Shown: positions 25,357 to 34,971 of the stretch, piece by piece
Layout of the letters: every line of letters begins with the position of its first letter
Position numbering within the stretch: position 1 is the stretch's first letter
NCBI GenBank assembly: GCA_963169325.1
Contig: CAUJEY010000270.1
Location: 1-59,544 of the forward strand
Direction of reading: 5' to 3'
Origin: Bacteroidota bacterium
GTDB lineage: Bacteria; Bacteroidota; Bacteroidia; Chitinophagales; Saprospiraceae
DNA: 59,544 nucleotides
Notes under the pieces: generated by a model
Told to the model about the DNA's origin: nothing
The model's input: the letters and a program-made list of their open reading frames with translations, nothing else
Database searches by the model: none
Program-made: the position numbers and the translations under genes

Positions 25357-27549
25357 TTATCTGAGTTTAGTTATATGTATTTCTAATTCATCCCGGTGTC
25401 CCCTTTGTTCTTCTTCCGAAAGCGAAGGCTCAATAACATATACACTACCCAACTTGTCACCCACTTCCTCGAAAAGCCGGTTTTGCAAGTCAGGTTTATT
25501 GTAAAAATCCTTGCTGATGACAATGCTTTGGCTGTACACCTCGCTGGCTGCCCGGCAAAAGCCGATGGCGTAATTATCTCCAAACTTAGAAGTGGGTGCA
25601 TCCGAAATGAGTGGGTATAACTCTGCTGCCGGACTGCTCCGCTTCGCAGAAATAATCGCCATTATGACTGCCAATTTGATCAGGATGATATTGGAGTCGT
25701 TGATCGAAGAGAGTGGCCGCCCATCCCGGTCGAGGTTTTTTGGCATGTAATTGTCGTTGGGCTGCTTTTCAAGTTTGATCCGACCGCGTACCGATTTATT
25801 TTCTGCGGTCATGTTGAAAAAATGCTTGTTTGCCTCTGACTCTAATTGCTCGATGAGTCGATTAAATACCCTCGCCCTTGTCGATTTAGCGATGTCTCTG
25901 AAATCAGCAAGTACCTGTACTTTCTCTTCCATGAATTTCGGCACTTTACCGGTAGCCAAGCTCCGCAGCTCTTCTTCTGTCTTTTTTACTTCTCCTGCTT
26001 TCTCCTCGATTCTTATTTCTATTCGCTGCAAATCTTTTTCGTATTTGATAATGGCAGTGTGGTGGCTCTGAAATTCGGTGACAACATTAAATGACGATTC
26101 GATAGAAGTAATTTGTGAGGCATTTACAACATCCATGAGATCTTGCTCATTGGCATCTAATTCGGCTTTTATTTCTTTGTATTTGGCTTCCAACTCAAGG
26201 ATTTCACTGAGGGTATTTTTAATTTCATGATCGGCTTGGTTTATGGTTCCTTGTAATTGCAGGCCGTTTTGGTAAAGACTCTTGAACTCATTCGAAAAGT
26301 CATTTTTTGTAACGGACTCTGGTTTCCTCTTTTGTTTGTGGGCCTTAGAGCGATCCAACAACTCTTGAATTTTTAGATACGCCCCCGTACCATTTGGCGC
26401 GTCCCGGTCACAAACAAGACATCGCTCTTTTTCCAGCATTTGCTGAATGAAGATCGGCTCAGGCACATCAACAGGCAAGCGAAAAGACTTCAAAATTTCG
26501 TCCATTGCCTGTTTTTGTGCTTCTTGCTCAGACTCTTTTCTCATCCGAATCCGGGTATATTCGTCATACTTGGCAGCGTAAGTATCTACCAAAAAACCAG
26601 CACCTTTTAGAATCCAATTCCGGGTAAAGAGGCTTTTATTAATGGCTGCCTTCATTTTGTTTTGGCGCTCATCAGTTTCTTTTAGGCGTGCCTTTAAATC
26701 AGCACTTTTTGTAGAGAGTTCTTTAATCCGCTGGGCGTCTTCCAATTTACCTAATAGATCATCCTTCTTTTCCCTTGCCTTGGTGAGGTCATTGGCTGCC
26801 AAAATCCGTTCTGTCTCCAACCGCTCAATTTCGCTTCTAAGTCGTTCAATCTTGGAAACTAATTCGTCGTTTCGGTTGGCATTTGAGGATACACGGCGAC
26901 TCTCTCGCTGAAACTCTTTTTCGGCCGTTTCATATGCTTTCCGGGATAATTCCTCGTAAAAATCAAATTCGCTTATATCTGAAAGAACATTGATGGCTCG
27001 GGTCAGCGTATCATTCTTTTTAAAGTCAATGAGACTATCCACCTGTTCGCCCTGAAACCACATATATGGTTTTACGTCATCGGGGAGAATTCGTCGCCGC
27101 AAGGATTCAATATCTGCCTGTGATACTGGACGAGAGTTCAGGTACTTTTCTTTGAAAAATGCCGACTGTGCGCTCTCCGACGGCTCTCGCCAAATGCCGG
27201 ATTCCGTTTTCGTAATGGTGTAAGATCGAGTTAAAGTGTATTCGTCGCCTTTTTGTGGGTTAAAGACTACAATTTCAATCTCTGTTTTGACTGAACCGCC
27301 CGGCTCACATTGGGATTTTGCCTTGTCGGAAACCAAATTGCCGCGGATATCTTTATGCCCGGTTGGTTGAAACTCACGTGTCATCGAATCAAAAACCCGG
27401 TCGTACAACACCCAATAAAAACCGTCGTATAATTTTGATTTCCCGGCGCCATTATCGCCGATCACCAAATTCAAGCCTTCTTTGAACTCGAATTTGACCT
27501 CCCCGAAATAACATTGGAAATTCGTTAGTGTAATGGATTTCAAAATCAT
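25357..27549 (-). CDS. DndD-like SMC/Rad50-type ATPase
   Basis: A 730-residue protein with an N-terminal P-loop (GDNGAGKS, residues 31-38), a long coiled-coil middle interrupted by a zinc-hook-like CLVCDRDAP motif, and a C-terminal ABC half with SDAPTSKF near the end in place of a typical Walker B. This is the architecture of DndD, the ATPase that supports DNA phosphorothioation, and of related Rad50-like defence proteins. I use ATG 27549 (MILKSITLTNFQCYFG); the extra upstream start codon is a TTG. It follows the small 70-residue protein gene and precedes the 158-residue gene. Confidence 0.8.
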   Translation of the reverse strand: MILKSITLTNFQCYFGEVKFEFKEGLNLVIGDNGAGKSKLYDGFYWVLYDRVFDSMTREFQPTGHKDIRGNLVSDKAKSQCEPGGSVKTEIEIVVFNPQKGDEYTLTRSYTITKTESGIWREPSESAQSAFFKEKYLNSRPVSQADIESLRRRILPDDVKPYMWFQGEQVDSLIDFKKNDTLTRAINVLSDISEFDFYEELSRKAYETAEKEFQRESRRVSSNANRNDELVSKIERLRSEIERLETERILAANDLTKAREKKDDLLGKLEDAQRIKELSTKSADLKARLKETDERQNKMKAAINKSLFTRNWILKGAGFLVDTYAAKYDEYTRIRMRKESEQEAQKQAMDEILKSFRLPVDVPEPIFIQQMLEKERCLVCDRDAPNGTGAYLKIQELLDRSKAHKQKRKPESVTKNDFSNEFKSLYQNGLQLQGTINQADHEIKNTLSEILELEAKYKEIKAELDANEQDLMDVVNASQITSIESSFNVVTEFQSHHTAIIKYEKDLQRIEIRIEEKAGEVKKTEEELRSLATGKVPKFMEEKVQVLADFRDIAKSTRARVFNRLIEQLESEANKHFFNMTAENKSVRGRIKLEKQPNDNYMPKNLDRDGRPLSSINDSNIILIKLAVIMAIISAKRSSPAAELYPLISDAPTSKFGDNYAIGFCRAASEVYSQSIVISKDFYNKPDLQNRLFEEVGDKLGSVYVIEPSLSEEEQRGHRDELEIHITKLR

Positions 27550-27573
27550 ACACAATGGTGGTTAGTGGCTATT

Positions 27574-27786
27574 CTATTTGTTTAGGGTTTGATTCAGTTT
27601 CCGTACCATAGTATCTATGGAGTCTCCTTTGTCTTTCCCCAAAATGGCGGCTTTCAAGGTATTGATTAATTTTGACTCTGAATGGTCGATGAATTTCAAT
27701 TTGGTCACCTCCTCCTTGGTCATATAGCCCTTTTGTTCGACCAAGTCGTCCATCAGGAATTCGCGTAGTAATTCTTCTTTGGTCAT
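27574..27786 (-). CDS. Small helical protein (70 aa) between helicase and DndD-like genes
   Basis: A 70-residue charged helical protein, MTKEELLREFLMDDLVEQKG to QTLNK, starting in an ATGA overlap with the helicase stop at 27783. The overlap decides the start: the longer frame to 27840 reads helicase codons. The protein could be a subunit tether or inhibitor, but no motif is recognised. Coupling to the helicase means it is made in similar amounts. Confidence 0.6.
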   Translation of the reverse strand: MTKEELLREFLMDDLVEQKGYMTKEEVTKLKFIDHSESKLINTLKAAILGKDKGDSIDTMVRKLNQTLNK

Positions 27787-30017
27787 ACAGAAATGAGATT
27801 TTGATGGATAGTGTGCAGGTTTAGATCGTAATGTTGGCAAATTTCTTCCAAAATTTCCAAAGTATGGTAGCGATTAATGGACATGAATGCAAAATAGGCA
27901 ACACGTTCAAGTTCCCGCTGCACTAACTTTTGTTCCATTTTAAAGGTATCTTCATCTAAATCCGTACCATAAAAATCCGGAACGACCACCAAGTCGTGAA
28001 TCACAGCCAAATGCTTATCTGGATGTTTACGCAACACCCGGCCCCGTCGCTGAATAAATTGTCGTGGGTTTCCCGTGCTTGAACAAAAAATAGCCAACTC
28101 CGCACGGGGAATGTCAATACCCTCATCCAGGCATTTCATCGAGGCCAACACATGAATCTCACCCTGTTGGAACTGTTTCATAATCAAATCCCGGTCTTTG
28201 GTAGCACCGGTAAATTGATTGACAATAATTTTTGGATGAATGCCTCCAATAGCCTGTGTGTATTGGTTTATCAGGCGTAAATCTTCTTCATCTTCGGTCC
28301 AAGATTCCTGATCCTGCACCGAAAAACCTTCCGGGACATAAACGAATGTGAATTTTAGATTGCCGTGCTCCTCAAAATGTTGCCGCAGAATTTCCTGGGT
28401 TATATCGAGTTTGTTCGCGGCTTTCTGTACAATACGTTTTCGTGCCAGCAGGAGTTTTTCCACTGCATCCGATTCTTTGAACCTACCCGCTTTGAAGTCA
28501 AAAAACTTCATCAGTTTTTTAGAAATGCGCACATACTCTTCCAACTCAGAAGGTGTCAACGTAACCAAATGGGGGAAATATTTGTATTTACAGAGCACAC
28601 CTTCTTCAATTGCTCGTTCCATTGGAAATGAATACGTGTAGGGCTCTGTGTCACGAAAGAAGGTCTCCATTGCAGCCGTGCCGGAAGGATCGTAAATACG
28701 CTTAGGTGTAGCTGATAAACCTATCCGTTTTTGCAAGTGCACGGAAGGTAATACCTCCAAGACTTTCGCCGAGGCGATATTGTGTCCTTCGTCAGCAATG
28801 AAAATGGTATCAGTTGGTAATTTTCGGAAATGATGCTGGAATTTTTCCCGGTAAAAGGTGGCGTAGGTACAAATAACCACGAAAGCCTTTGCGCCTCCGA
28901 ATTTAATAAAGGTGAGTACACCAGCCAAATCATGTTCCCAATCTGTTTTTGAGGAAACCTTGATGATGTTTGAGAAATTGAACGACCGGGCTTCCTTTTC
29001 CCATTGCTCGACCAATGAAATGGTTGGAACCAAAACAACCATTTGGTAGGGCTTGTCTTGATTTTGCTGGTACTCCGCTAGGACACAGTTGAGCGCTGTG
29101 ATAGTTTTTCCGGTACCCGTCGCCATTGCAAAAATACCATGCCGATCATTTTCGACCCAGCGTTGATATGCCAGCGTTTGATAATCTCGCGGACCGTTTG
29201 GATGGGGGAATTTTGGCTCTTTTAAATAAGCTTCCACATGCTCTTGGGCCCGGTCCAATACCTTTTGGTAATAGGGTTTGTAAGATTGTTGGGCCTTTTT
29301 TTTGATCAACTGTTCCTCTTGCACGAGGAGTTCATTTAAGTTGCGATCACCAAACTCATTTTGAATGACCACCTCGATGGCTTCAAACGGAATGTGTTCA
29401 ACAAAGTCGGCTTTCTGGTTGAATATTTGATCAAAGTAATTATGGTACTCTCGGATGGCCTCCTGATCACTGCGCGTTTTCCAGGAACATTTGACGAACA
29501 ATTCTTCTAAGTTTTCGAGTAAGCCGCTTGCTGTAAAATTACAAGAGGACTGGAATTTGATTTCATTTTGACCGTCATAAAAGACGCCGGATTTATAATG
29601 CGAGATGCCGCGGTCACCTTTGGGTCGAACGGCTACAATTTCAATCCGTTTAGATGCAATTAGCCACGCCAAACATTCGAAAAAGTGGCGGCCATAAGCG
29701 TCAAGATTATTTTTAAGTCCGATGAAGTCGTTTAATGTAAATTGATAGTCTCGCTCGTGTGTATTGAGTCCGGTTAAAACAGCTTCCTTGTCCTGTTGTG
29801 ACAGGATGTGATTAATGACCATGCGAACCCGTCCATCATTACTTAGGAATTTAGCAAAACCAATCGACAGCACACTGATGGCCGAGGAACTGAAATAGCC
29901 CAAAAGCAAGTCTAAGCGCTTGCTTTCCAACAAGGCATCCATATAGAATGCAACTGGTTCGTAGTCGCTGCCACTGCGATACTCCCCTGAGGGTGGAAGG
30001 GCAAAGTCGTTTAACAT
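27783..30017 (-). CDS. PLD-like nuclease fused to a DEAD/DEAH-box helicase
   Basis: A 744-residue protein. Residues about 20-200 are a phospholipase-D-type nuclease domain: HYKSGVFYDG (HxKxG-like) and SCNFTASGLLEN fit one PLD half, typical of restriction nucleases. From about 275 comes an SF2 helicase: FAMATGTGKTITA (Walker A), a DEGHN motif II, GLSATPKR (motif III) and FIQRRGRVLRKHPD (motif VI). This architecture matches a family annotated as phosphorothioation-system restriction enzymes and also type III/ISP-like effectors. It would translocate on DNA and cut invaders. It heads the minus-strand half of the island, overlapping the small 70-residue gene. Confidence 0.8.
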   Translation of the reverse strand: MLNDFALPPSGEYRSGSDYEPVAFYMDALLESKRLDLLLGYFSSSAISVLSIGFAKFLSNDGRVRMVINHILSQQDKEAVLTGLNTHERDYQFTLNDFIGLKNNLDAYGRHFFECLAWLIASKRIEIVAVRPKGDRGISHYKSGVFYDGQNEIKFQSSCNFTASGLLENLEELFVKCSWKTRSDQEAIREYHNYFDQIFNQKADFVEHIPFEAIEVVIQNEFGDRNLNELLVQEEQLIKKKAQQSYKPYYQKVLDRAQEHVEAYLKEPKFPHPNGPRDYQTLAYQRWVENDRHGIFAMATGTGKTITALNCVLAEYQQNQDKPYQMVVLVPTISLVEQWEKEARSFNFSNIIKVSSKTDWEHDLAGVLTFIKFGGAKAFVVICTYATFYREKFQHHFRKLPTDTIFIADEGHNIASAKVLEVLPSVHLQKRIGLSATPKRIYDPSGTAAMETFFRDTEPYTYSFPMERAIEEGVLCKYKYFPHLVTLTPSELEEYVRISKKLMKFFDFKAGRFKESDAVEKLLLARKRIVQKAANKLDITQEILRQHFEEHGNLKFTFVYVPEGFSVQDQESWTEDEEDLRLINQYTQAIGGIHPKIIVNQFTGATKDRDLIMKQFQQGEIHVLASMKCLDEGIDIPRAELAIFCSSTGNPRQFIQRRGRVLRKHPDKHLAVIHDLVVVPDFYGTDLDEDTFKMEQKLVQRELERVAYFAFMSINRYHTLEILEEICQHYDLNLHTIHQNLISV

Positions 30018-30049
30018 CGGTCGCTAAGGTAGGGATATGATGGGGATGT

Positions 30050-30553
30050 TTATTCACCTTCAATTTCCAAATGCCCAAACTGTGGTAATTCCACTGTTTC
30101 AAAATACTGATTTACAATTTTATCCAGATAGGAGTCATTTACGATATCGTCCTCCAGATAATATTCTGTCTCCGGGTGTAGTTCAATAATTTTCTCATTG
30201 GAAACTTTTAGCCTAGATCGGATCGCCTTAAAAAACTTCACCTCTGAATACTCCACTTGTTCATCGGCCTTGATCGTTTGAATGGCAAAGTCAACCAGGG
30301 TTAGTTCTTCCTTTTCTGACAAATTGGCATTATGCAACAGTTCGAAATAACGTTTAATGAAGTCTTTGCTACCAATATTTATTCTGGCAACCAAAGAATT
30401 AATCTCTTCTTCAAAGTTAAATTTGGCGAATACAGGTGACGTAGCACATAGCGATCTGATTAAATCAACCTCCCGGTTATCAATATGGCCGTCGCAGGCC
30501 ATACAACAGAAGGCAGTTTTGAGCAGCAGTTTATCGTAAGAAATGGTATCCAT
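30050..30553 (-). CDS. TerB-like acidic protein of the Hsp70 operon
   Basis: A 167-residue protein with a TerB/DUF-like helical signature: FCCMACDGHIDNREVDLIRSL, the Asp-Gly-x-Ile-Asp pattern seen in tellurite-resistance TerB domains, which bind metal ions. The C-terminal third is acidic (YYLEDDIVNDSYLDK). I start at ATG 30553 (MDTISYDKLL), 4 bp after the kinase-AAA gene stop, because the longer frame overlaps that gene. It is the last gene of the five-gene operon. TerB domains often accompany chaperone/ATPase stress modules; the exact role here is unknown. Confidence 0.65.
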   Translation of the reverse strand: MDTISYDKLLLKTAFCCMACDGHIDNREVDLIRSLCATSPVFAKFNFEEEINSLVARINIGSKDFIKRYFELLHNANLSEKEELTLVDFAIQTIKADEQVEYSEVKFFKAIRSRLKVSNEKIIELHPETEYYLEDDIVNDSYLDKIVNQYFETVELPQFGHLEIEGE

Positions 30554-30557
30554 AATA

Positions 30558-32375
30558 TTAATTTTTGTTGAAACCAATGTGTCTTCTTTCTGGGGGATTC
30601 TGGGCGTCATCTTCTCCCTCCATTTTGGCGCGGAGCGCCTGGTATTTCTGAATTTCAGAAAGCGGGACTGAGGGTTTGTTCCCCTTAATTACCTCTTCCA
30701 GTATTTTCATGGATATGCGAGCCTTCTCCTTCAACGCTCTTCGTGCAGCATCATTCACGATGAGTTCAATATCGGCAGAAACATAATGTTCTGTTTGATT
30801 TGCAAGCAAATCATAGTCAATACCAAAATCAAGCGGCCGGCTTTTTAGATAAAGTTCAAACATGGCTTTTCGTGCCTCAAAATCAGGTGGTGGTAAATAC
30901 ACTTTTTTATCCAAGCGCCCTGCCCGAAGTATAGCGGTGTCAATTTTTTCCGGACGATTGGTAGCACCGATAATAAAGATACCACGTTCCGCACAATTGG
31001 TCATTTGGGCTAAGAATTCGTTCACTTCGGATGCATAGCTATGGTTCAAGTTACCTTCCCGGTTGGGTACCAATGCATCTAACTCATCAATAAACATGAT
31101 GGTTGGAGCATTCTTTTTAGCCTCTTCGAATAGTTTGGCAATCTTTTCTTGCGAACCGTGTACGTAGATACTTGCAAGATCAGAGGGTTTGAGATCGAGG
31201 AAATTAAAGCCAACCTCTTCGGCAAGTCTCTTGGCAAAATAAGTTTTCCCACACCCGGGAGGACCGTATAGCAGCATTCCATTGGGAATGGTGACACCAT
31301 ATTCTGCATATTGATCCGGATGAAGCAGGGCATCTATGACCTCAGTTTGTAAAAGGTTTTTCAAATCTTTCATACCGGCAATGGCCTCAAACCCTTTGCC
31401 TGTAGCCCGTTCAGTTCGTTTCAGATTGGGAGCAGCTGGGGTGTTTTCTTGTGAAGTCTCGCGAATGAGAATGTCATGGATGGGCGTTTCTCCTTTGAGT
31501 ACCTCCAGGAATTCGGCAGCAGTCTTAAAGCGCTGGTCGATATCGGTTTGCAGGGCTTTATTGACAATTTTCAGAATCGTATCTTCAAATCCGATGAATT
31601 GGTGTTTTATGTTTGGAAACGATGGCGGTTTTTCGCGTTCAGCGGCCACGATATCCTCCGGTTTTTCCCGGCTTGCTTTAAAAGCAGGTACTTCTTTGTA
31701 CCAGGGAGGCATGCCAAACAACAAATGATACATCAAGGCCCCAGTGGAAAATAGGTCTGACTGTGGAGCATATAAGTTACTTAAGCATTCGGGTGCCAGA
31801 TAGTAAGGATCAAGGCCTTGGCGGTTGAAGGATTTGGATGATTGATAAAACGAGCGGGCATGACCAAAATCAATAATAATCGGCACCGGTACATCGCCAG
31901 AGAGATTGAGCATGATGTTTTGGGGTGTGATCTCGTTGTGTATGATACAATCGCCATGCTGATGCAAATATTTTAACCCTTCCAGGATACCCGAAATATA
32001 CTGTTTGACGTCATAAGCGGTTGAAATCCGCTCACGCCCGATCCGTTCGGCAAGGGTTTCTCCGGATATGAAATGCAACACCAAGTACAGATACTTAACT
32101 TGATTGACAATAATTTCTCCACTGTCTTTATATCCAACGATATTGGGGTGCTTTATCTTTTTTAGAAACTCGATTTCCAACAAATTTCCATCCGCATCAA
32201 AAGATGATCGGTGGGTTTTTGACGTGCTGAATAATTTTAGAAAATAGATTTTACCGCCACCATCTTTTACACGATAGGTTTCTGCATTCGCGCCTTGTTT
32301 GATAAAAAGTAACACCTTGTACTTGTTATCAATCAGGTCGTTTTTTAATAACACCGCATTGCGTTGTTTTTCCAT
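30558..32375 (-). CDS. Protein kinase domain fused to an AAA+ ATPase
   Basis: A 605-residue protein. Residues about 18-300 are a Ser/Thr kinase-like domain: Gly-rich loop GANAETYRV, Lys47 (YFLKLF), a catalytic-loop position IIHNEITPQN (His146-Asn147-Glu148 where HRD is usual) and DFGHARS (Asp169). Residues about 345-560 are an AAA+ module: Walker A GPPGCGKT (371-378), Walker B IMFIDELD, sensor GATNRPEKID and RAGRLDKKV. Unlike FtsH it has no membrane segment or protease. The HNE for HRD replacement makes kinase activity doubtful; the domain may bind substrates or nucleotide. It lies 8 bp after the Hsp70 gene. Confidence 0.82.
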   Translation of the reverse strand: MEKQRNAVLLKNDLIDNKYKVLLFIKQGANAETYRVKDGGGKIYFLKLFSTSKTHRSSFDADGNLLEIEFLKKIKHPNIVGYKDSGEIIVNQVKYLYLVLHFISGETLAERIGRERISTAYDVKQYISGILEGLKYLHQHGDCIIHNEITPQNIMLNLSGDVPVPIIIDFGHARSFYQSSKSFNRQGLDPYYLAPECLSNLYAPQSDLFSTGALMYHLLFGMPPWYKEVPAFKASREKPEDIVAAEREKPPSFPNIKHQFIGFEDTILKIVNKALQTDIDQRFKTAAEFLEVLKGETPIHDILIRETSQENTPAAPNLKRTERATGKGFEAIAGMKDLKNLLQTEVIDALLHPDQYAEYGVTIPNGMLLYGPPGCGKTYFAKRLAEEVGFNFLDLKPSDLASIYVHGSQEKIAKLFEEAKKNAPTIMFIDELDALVPNREGNLNHSYASEVNEFLAQMTNCAERGIFIIGATNRPEKIDTAILRAGRLDKKVYLPPPDFEARKAMFELYLKSRPLDFGIDYDLLANQTEHYVSADIELIVNDAARRALKEKARISMKILEEVIKGNKPSVPLSEIQKYQALRAKMEGEDDAQNPPERRHIGFNKN

Positions 32376-32383
32376 ATTAAAAT

Positions 32384-34939
32384 CTATCGTGTCAATTTTC
32401 CTAAAAATTCTTCTGCCTCTCCGTGATCCATCTGGCCCACCAACTCTACCAATACAGGCCTGACCTGACCAGTTTTGCCAGATTGCACCAACTGCAAGCC
32501 ATGATTACAGAGGGTTCGTGCCTTAACTCTGTCTTTCCAGTGGAATGAACTGAAATTTTCGCTGATCTGCTGTAGCACTGCAATATCCATCCCGCCCCCG
32601 GTTACCAAATTGCGCAATTCAAAGTCAAACTGGCTAATAGCCGTGGAGAGCTCTTTAGCCGCTTTAATATCTTTGGTTTTGATAACCTGTTCTGTCTTTT
32701 GCCGGAATTCCTGTAGATGCAGGTTGATCTTGTCCATATTTAAGTCGCTACCGTCGCTATTGGCCTTAATTTTAGAAAGCAAATCTTCCAACTCATAGAA
32801 GGCGTCTTTTAACTCCTGTTCCGCTATAGGCCACTCGGTTTGTCGCTCCAGACCGTCGAGTAACCGGAGGTCTTTACGCAGATTTTCTAATATCCGGAAC
32901 TTGCCATCGGCGCTCCCTTTTTCATTATTCAATTGGGCTTCCAATTCGTCAAGTGTTTTTAATATCGGTGCTGTCTGCGCTTCAGGATGGCTTTCTTTTA
33001 CCCGGTTAGCTGTTTTTTTTGCTTTCCTGAGTTCACCTTTCAGCCAGTCCTCATCCACCTGCGATTTTTGAACAAGTTTTACAGGTATTTCTTCCGTGTA
33101 GTTCAGATATGGGAAAAAAGCGGAAAAAGTCATTTGTTCCGAGCGGTCCACTCTTACAGTGATTTCTACTTCACTGCCTGCCGGCAAAAGTGCAGGAAGG
33201 CTTTCCCCAGTGATAATAACGTCGTTTACATGTTCATTGTAGATTGCTCGGGTGCCATCTGCACCATGTTCACCCTGAAAAATCGGAATTACAATGAAGT
33301 CATCAATCATCCCCGGCCGAATCGGTCGCTGTGTTTTCAAACCTGTAGTGACGCCGGTTGCCGGTAAGGTTTGGTTTTTCTCCAGACCTTTAATATGTAA
33401 AAAAACGTCTTCTTCCAATATCCGGTCTTTGATTTCAATGCCAATATGATAGGGCAATACGGCCTGACCAGGATTTATACCCTGTAAAATGTTAAAGGAG
33501 GAAGGCTCACAATCCAATTTGTTCCCCTGATCATCGTACAGCACCACCACAAAAGTATTGGATGCTCCCGTATTCAGTTGTACATCTATAAGCGTGGCTT
33601 TTTCACCCACGGTTTTTTTACCACTTGACCAAGCTTTATCGCCGCGAGTGATTTCTGCAAATATCTTTTCAGGTATTCTTCCAGTCGTTTTTTCCCGAAG
33701 AATTTTCAGGCTGACCATCTCGTCTATTTCGACCGTGGTGGGTTCGTATTTGATGTCCAGTTGAATCTTTGTTTTGTCCCGGCTTTCTTCCACAATTGCC
33801 TCGGAAATGTCGATCGTCGATGCAAATAAAGCGGCGCCTTTGGCCACCGATGTCATGGGGTCCGTACTTGTATTGACTTTATCCGTGATTTGCTCTTTGA
33901 GCATCCGGCGAAGAATTGGCGAATAAGTAGGCCCGCCAACCAGCAACAAAGTGGTAAGTTGTGCGCCCTTCAGGTTGTTTCTCTTTAACAGATGCTTGCA
34001 GGTATCGATGGCCTTCTGGAAAATTGGAGAGACTACCACCTCCATTGATGCCTGATTTACATTGATATCTAAAGACGGTTCATCTCCGTTTTCGTCTTCA
34101 AAGGGCAGGTCGCCAAGATCGGTGAGGATATTGTGGGCATCCTTAAATGACATTTGAATTTTACATTCCTCTGCGTAGGATTTTACTGCGCCGCGCAAGA
34201 TTTCCCGCTTATCCATATCTTCTAAGATGGAATCAATGGCGTAATTTTCTTTCAGATACGGGATGATGATTTGATCCACAATCGCCTCGTCCAAATTTTT
34301 ACCACCCAGCCAGTTGTCGCCCTCCGTATCAACCACTTTCATAATACCTTCTTCCACTTTGATGAGCGCAGCGTCGAACGTGCCACCGCCGAAGTCAAAT
34401 ACCAACCAAATACCGTCCTTATTAGTCGAATCCAGGCCGTACGCCATAGAGGCCGCGATCGGTTCCTGCAGCAATTCGATATGCTGGAAACCGGCCAGTT
34501 GCCCCGCCCGGACGGTCGCCTCTTTTTGTACCATCGTGAACTTGGCCGGTACCGTGATGACGATGGATTTGATACTGTCATCCGTAATGAATGATTTTAA
34601 CTTCATCAAAATCTCAGCTGAAAGCTGCTCGGAGGAGTAATCAAAGTTCATGTTGGAACTATGATACCGGGTATTTGTACCCATAGTTCGTTTAAATTCA
34701 ATAAAAGAGTTTGAGTCTTCTTTTTTCCAATTCTTAAGAGACCTTTTTCTATCATTATTCAAAGCGTTACTTGCTGTTATTCCGACCAGTATTTCTTGTT
34801 TTTTGTTAAAATTTACACACGATGGAATTGTGTCCATTCCAAGATCAGATTTTTTAACGATCAGAATACCATTCTCAATTCGAACTATTGCAGAGTTGGT
34901 AGTACCTAAGTCGATGCCGTAGTCAATTTTGGTGCGCAT
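32384..34939 (-). CDS. Hsp70 (DnaK) family protein with long C-terminal extension
   Basis: An 851-residue Hsp70. The nucleotide-binding domain is clear: DLGTTNSA (10-17), VFDFGGGTFD (about 180-189) and LLLVGGPTYSPILRRML near residue 335. The substrate-binding part follows but is divergent, and about 250 C-terminal residues form a coiled-coil-rich extension (LKGELRKAKKTANRVKES and later helices) not found in the housekeeping DnaK, which is about 640 residues. This is therefore an accessory, operon-specific Hsp70, expected to act with the GrpE-like and J-like proteins encoded upstream. The gene is 32 bp from the GrpE-like gene stop. Confidence 0.88.
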   Translation of the reverse strand: MRTKIDYGIDLGTTNSAIVRIENGILIVKKSDLGMDTIPSCVNFNKKQEILVGITASNALNNDRKRSLKNWKKEDSNSFIEFKRTMGTNTRYHSSNMNFDYSSEQLSAEILMKLKSFITDDSIKSIVITVPAKFTMVQKEATVRAGQLAGFQHIELLQEPIAASMAYGLDSTNKDGIWLVFDFGGGTFDAALIKVEEGIMKVVDTEGDNWLGGKNLDEAIVDQIIIPYLKENYAIDSILEDMDKREILRGAVKSYAEECKIQMSFKDAHNILTDLGDLPFEDENGDEPSLDINVNQASMEVVVSPIFQKAIDTCKHLLKRNNLKGAQLTTLLLVGGPTYSPILRRMLKEQITDKVNTSTDPMTSVAKGAALFASTIDISEAIVEESRDKTKIQLDIKYEPTTVEIDEMVSLKILREKTTGRIPEKIFAEITRGDKAWSSGKKTVGEKATLIDVQLNTGASNTFVVVLYDDQGNKLDCEPSSFNILQGINPGQAVLPYHIGIEIKDRILEEDVFLHIKGLEKNQTLPATGVTTGLKTQRPIRPGMIDDFIVIPIFQGEHGADGTRAIYNEHVNDVIITGESLPALLPAGSEVEITVRVDRSEQMTFSAFFPYLNYTEEIPVKLVQKSQVDEDWLKGELRKAKKTANRVKESHPEAQTAPILKTLDELEAQLNNEKGSADGKFRILENLRKDLRLLDGLERQTEWPIAEQELKDAFYELEDLLSKIKANSDGSDLNMDKINLHLQEFRQKTEQVIKTKDIKAAKELSTAISQFDFELRNLVTGGGMDIAVLQQISENFSSFHWKDRVKARTLCNHGLQLVQSGKTGQVRPVLVELVGQMDHGEAEEFLGKLTR

Positions 34940-34971
34940 ATTTTAGAATTATTTTTTGATATTAAAGGTTG

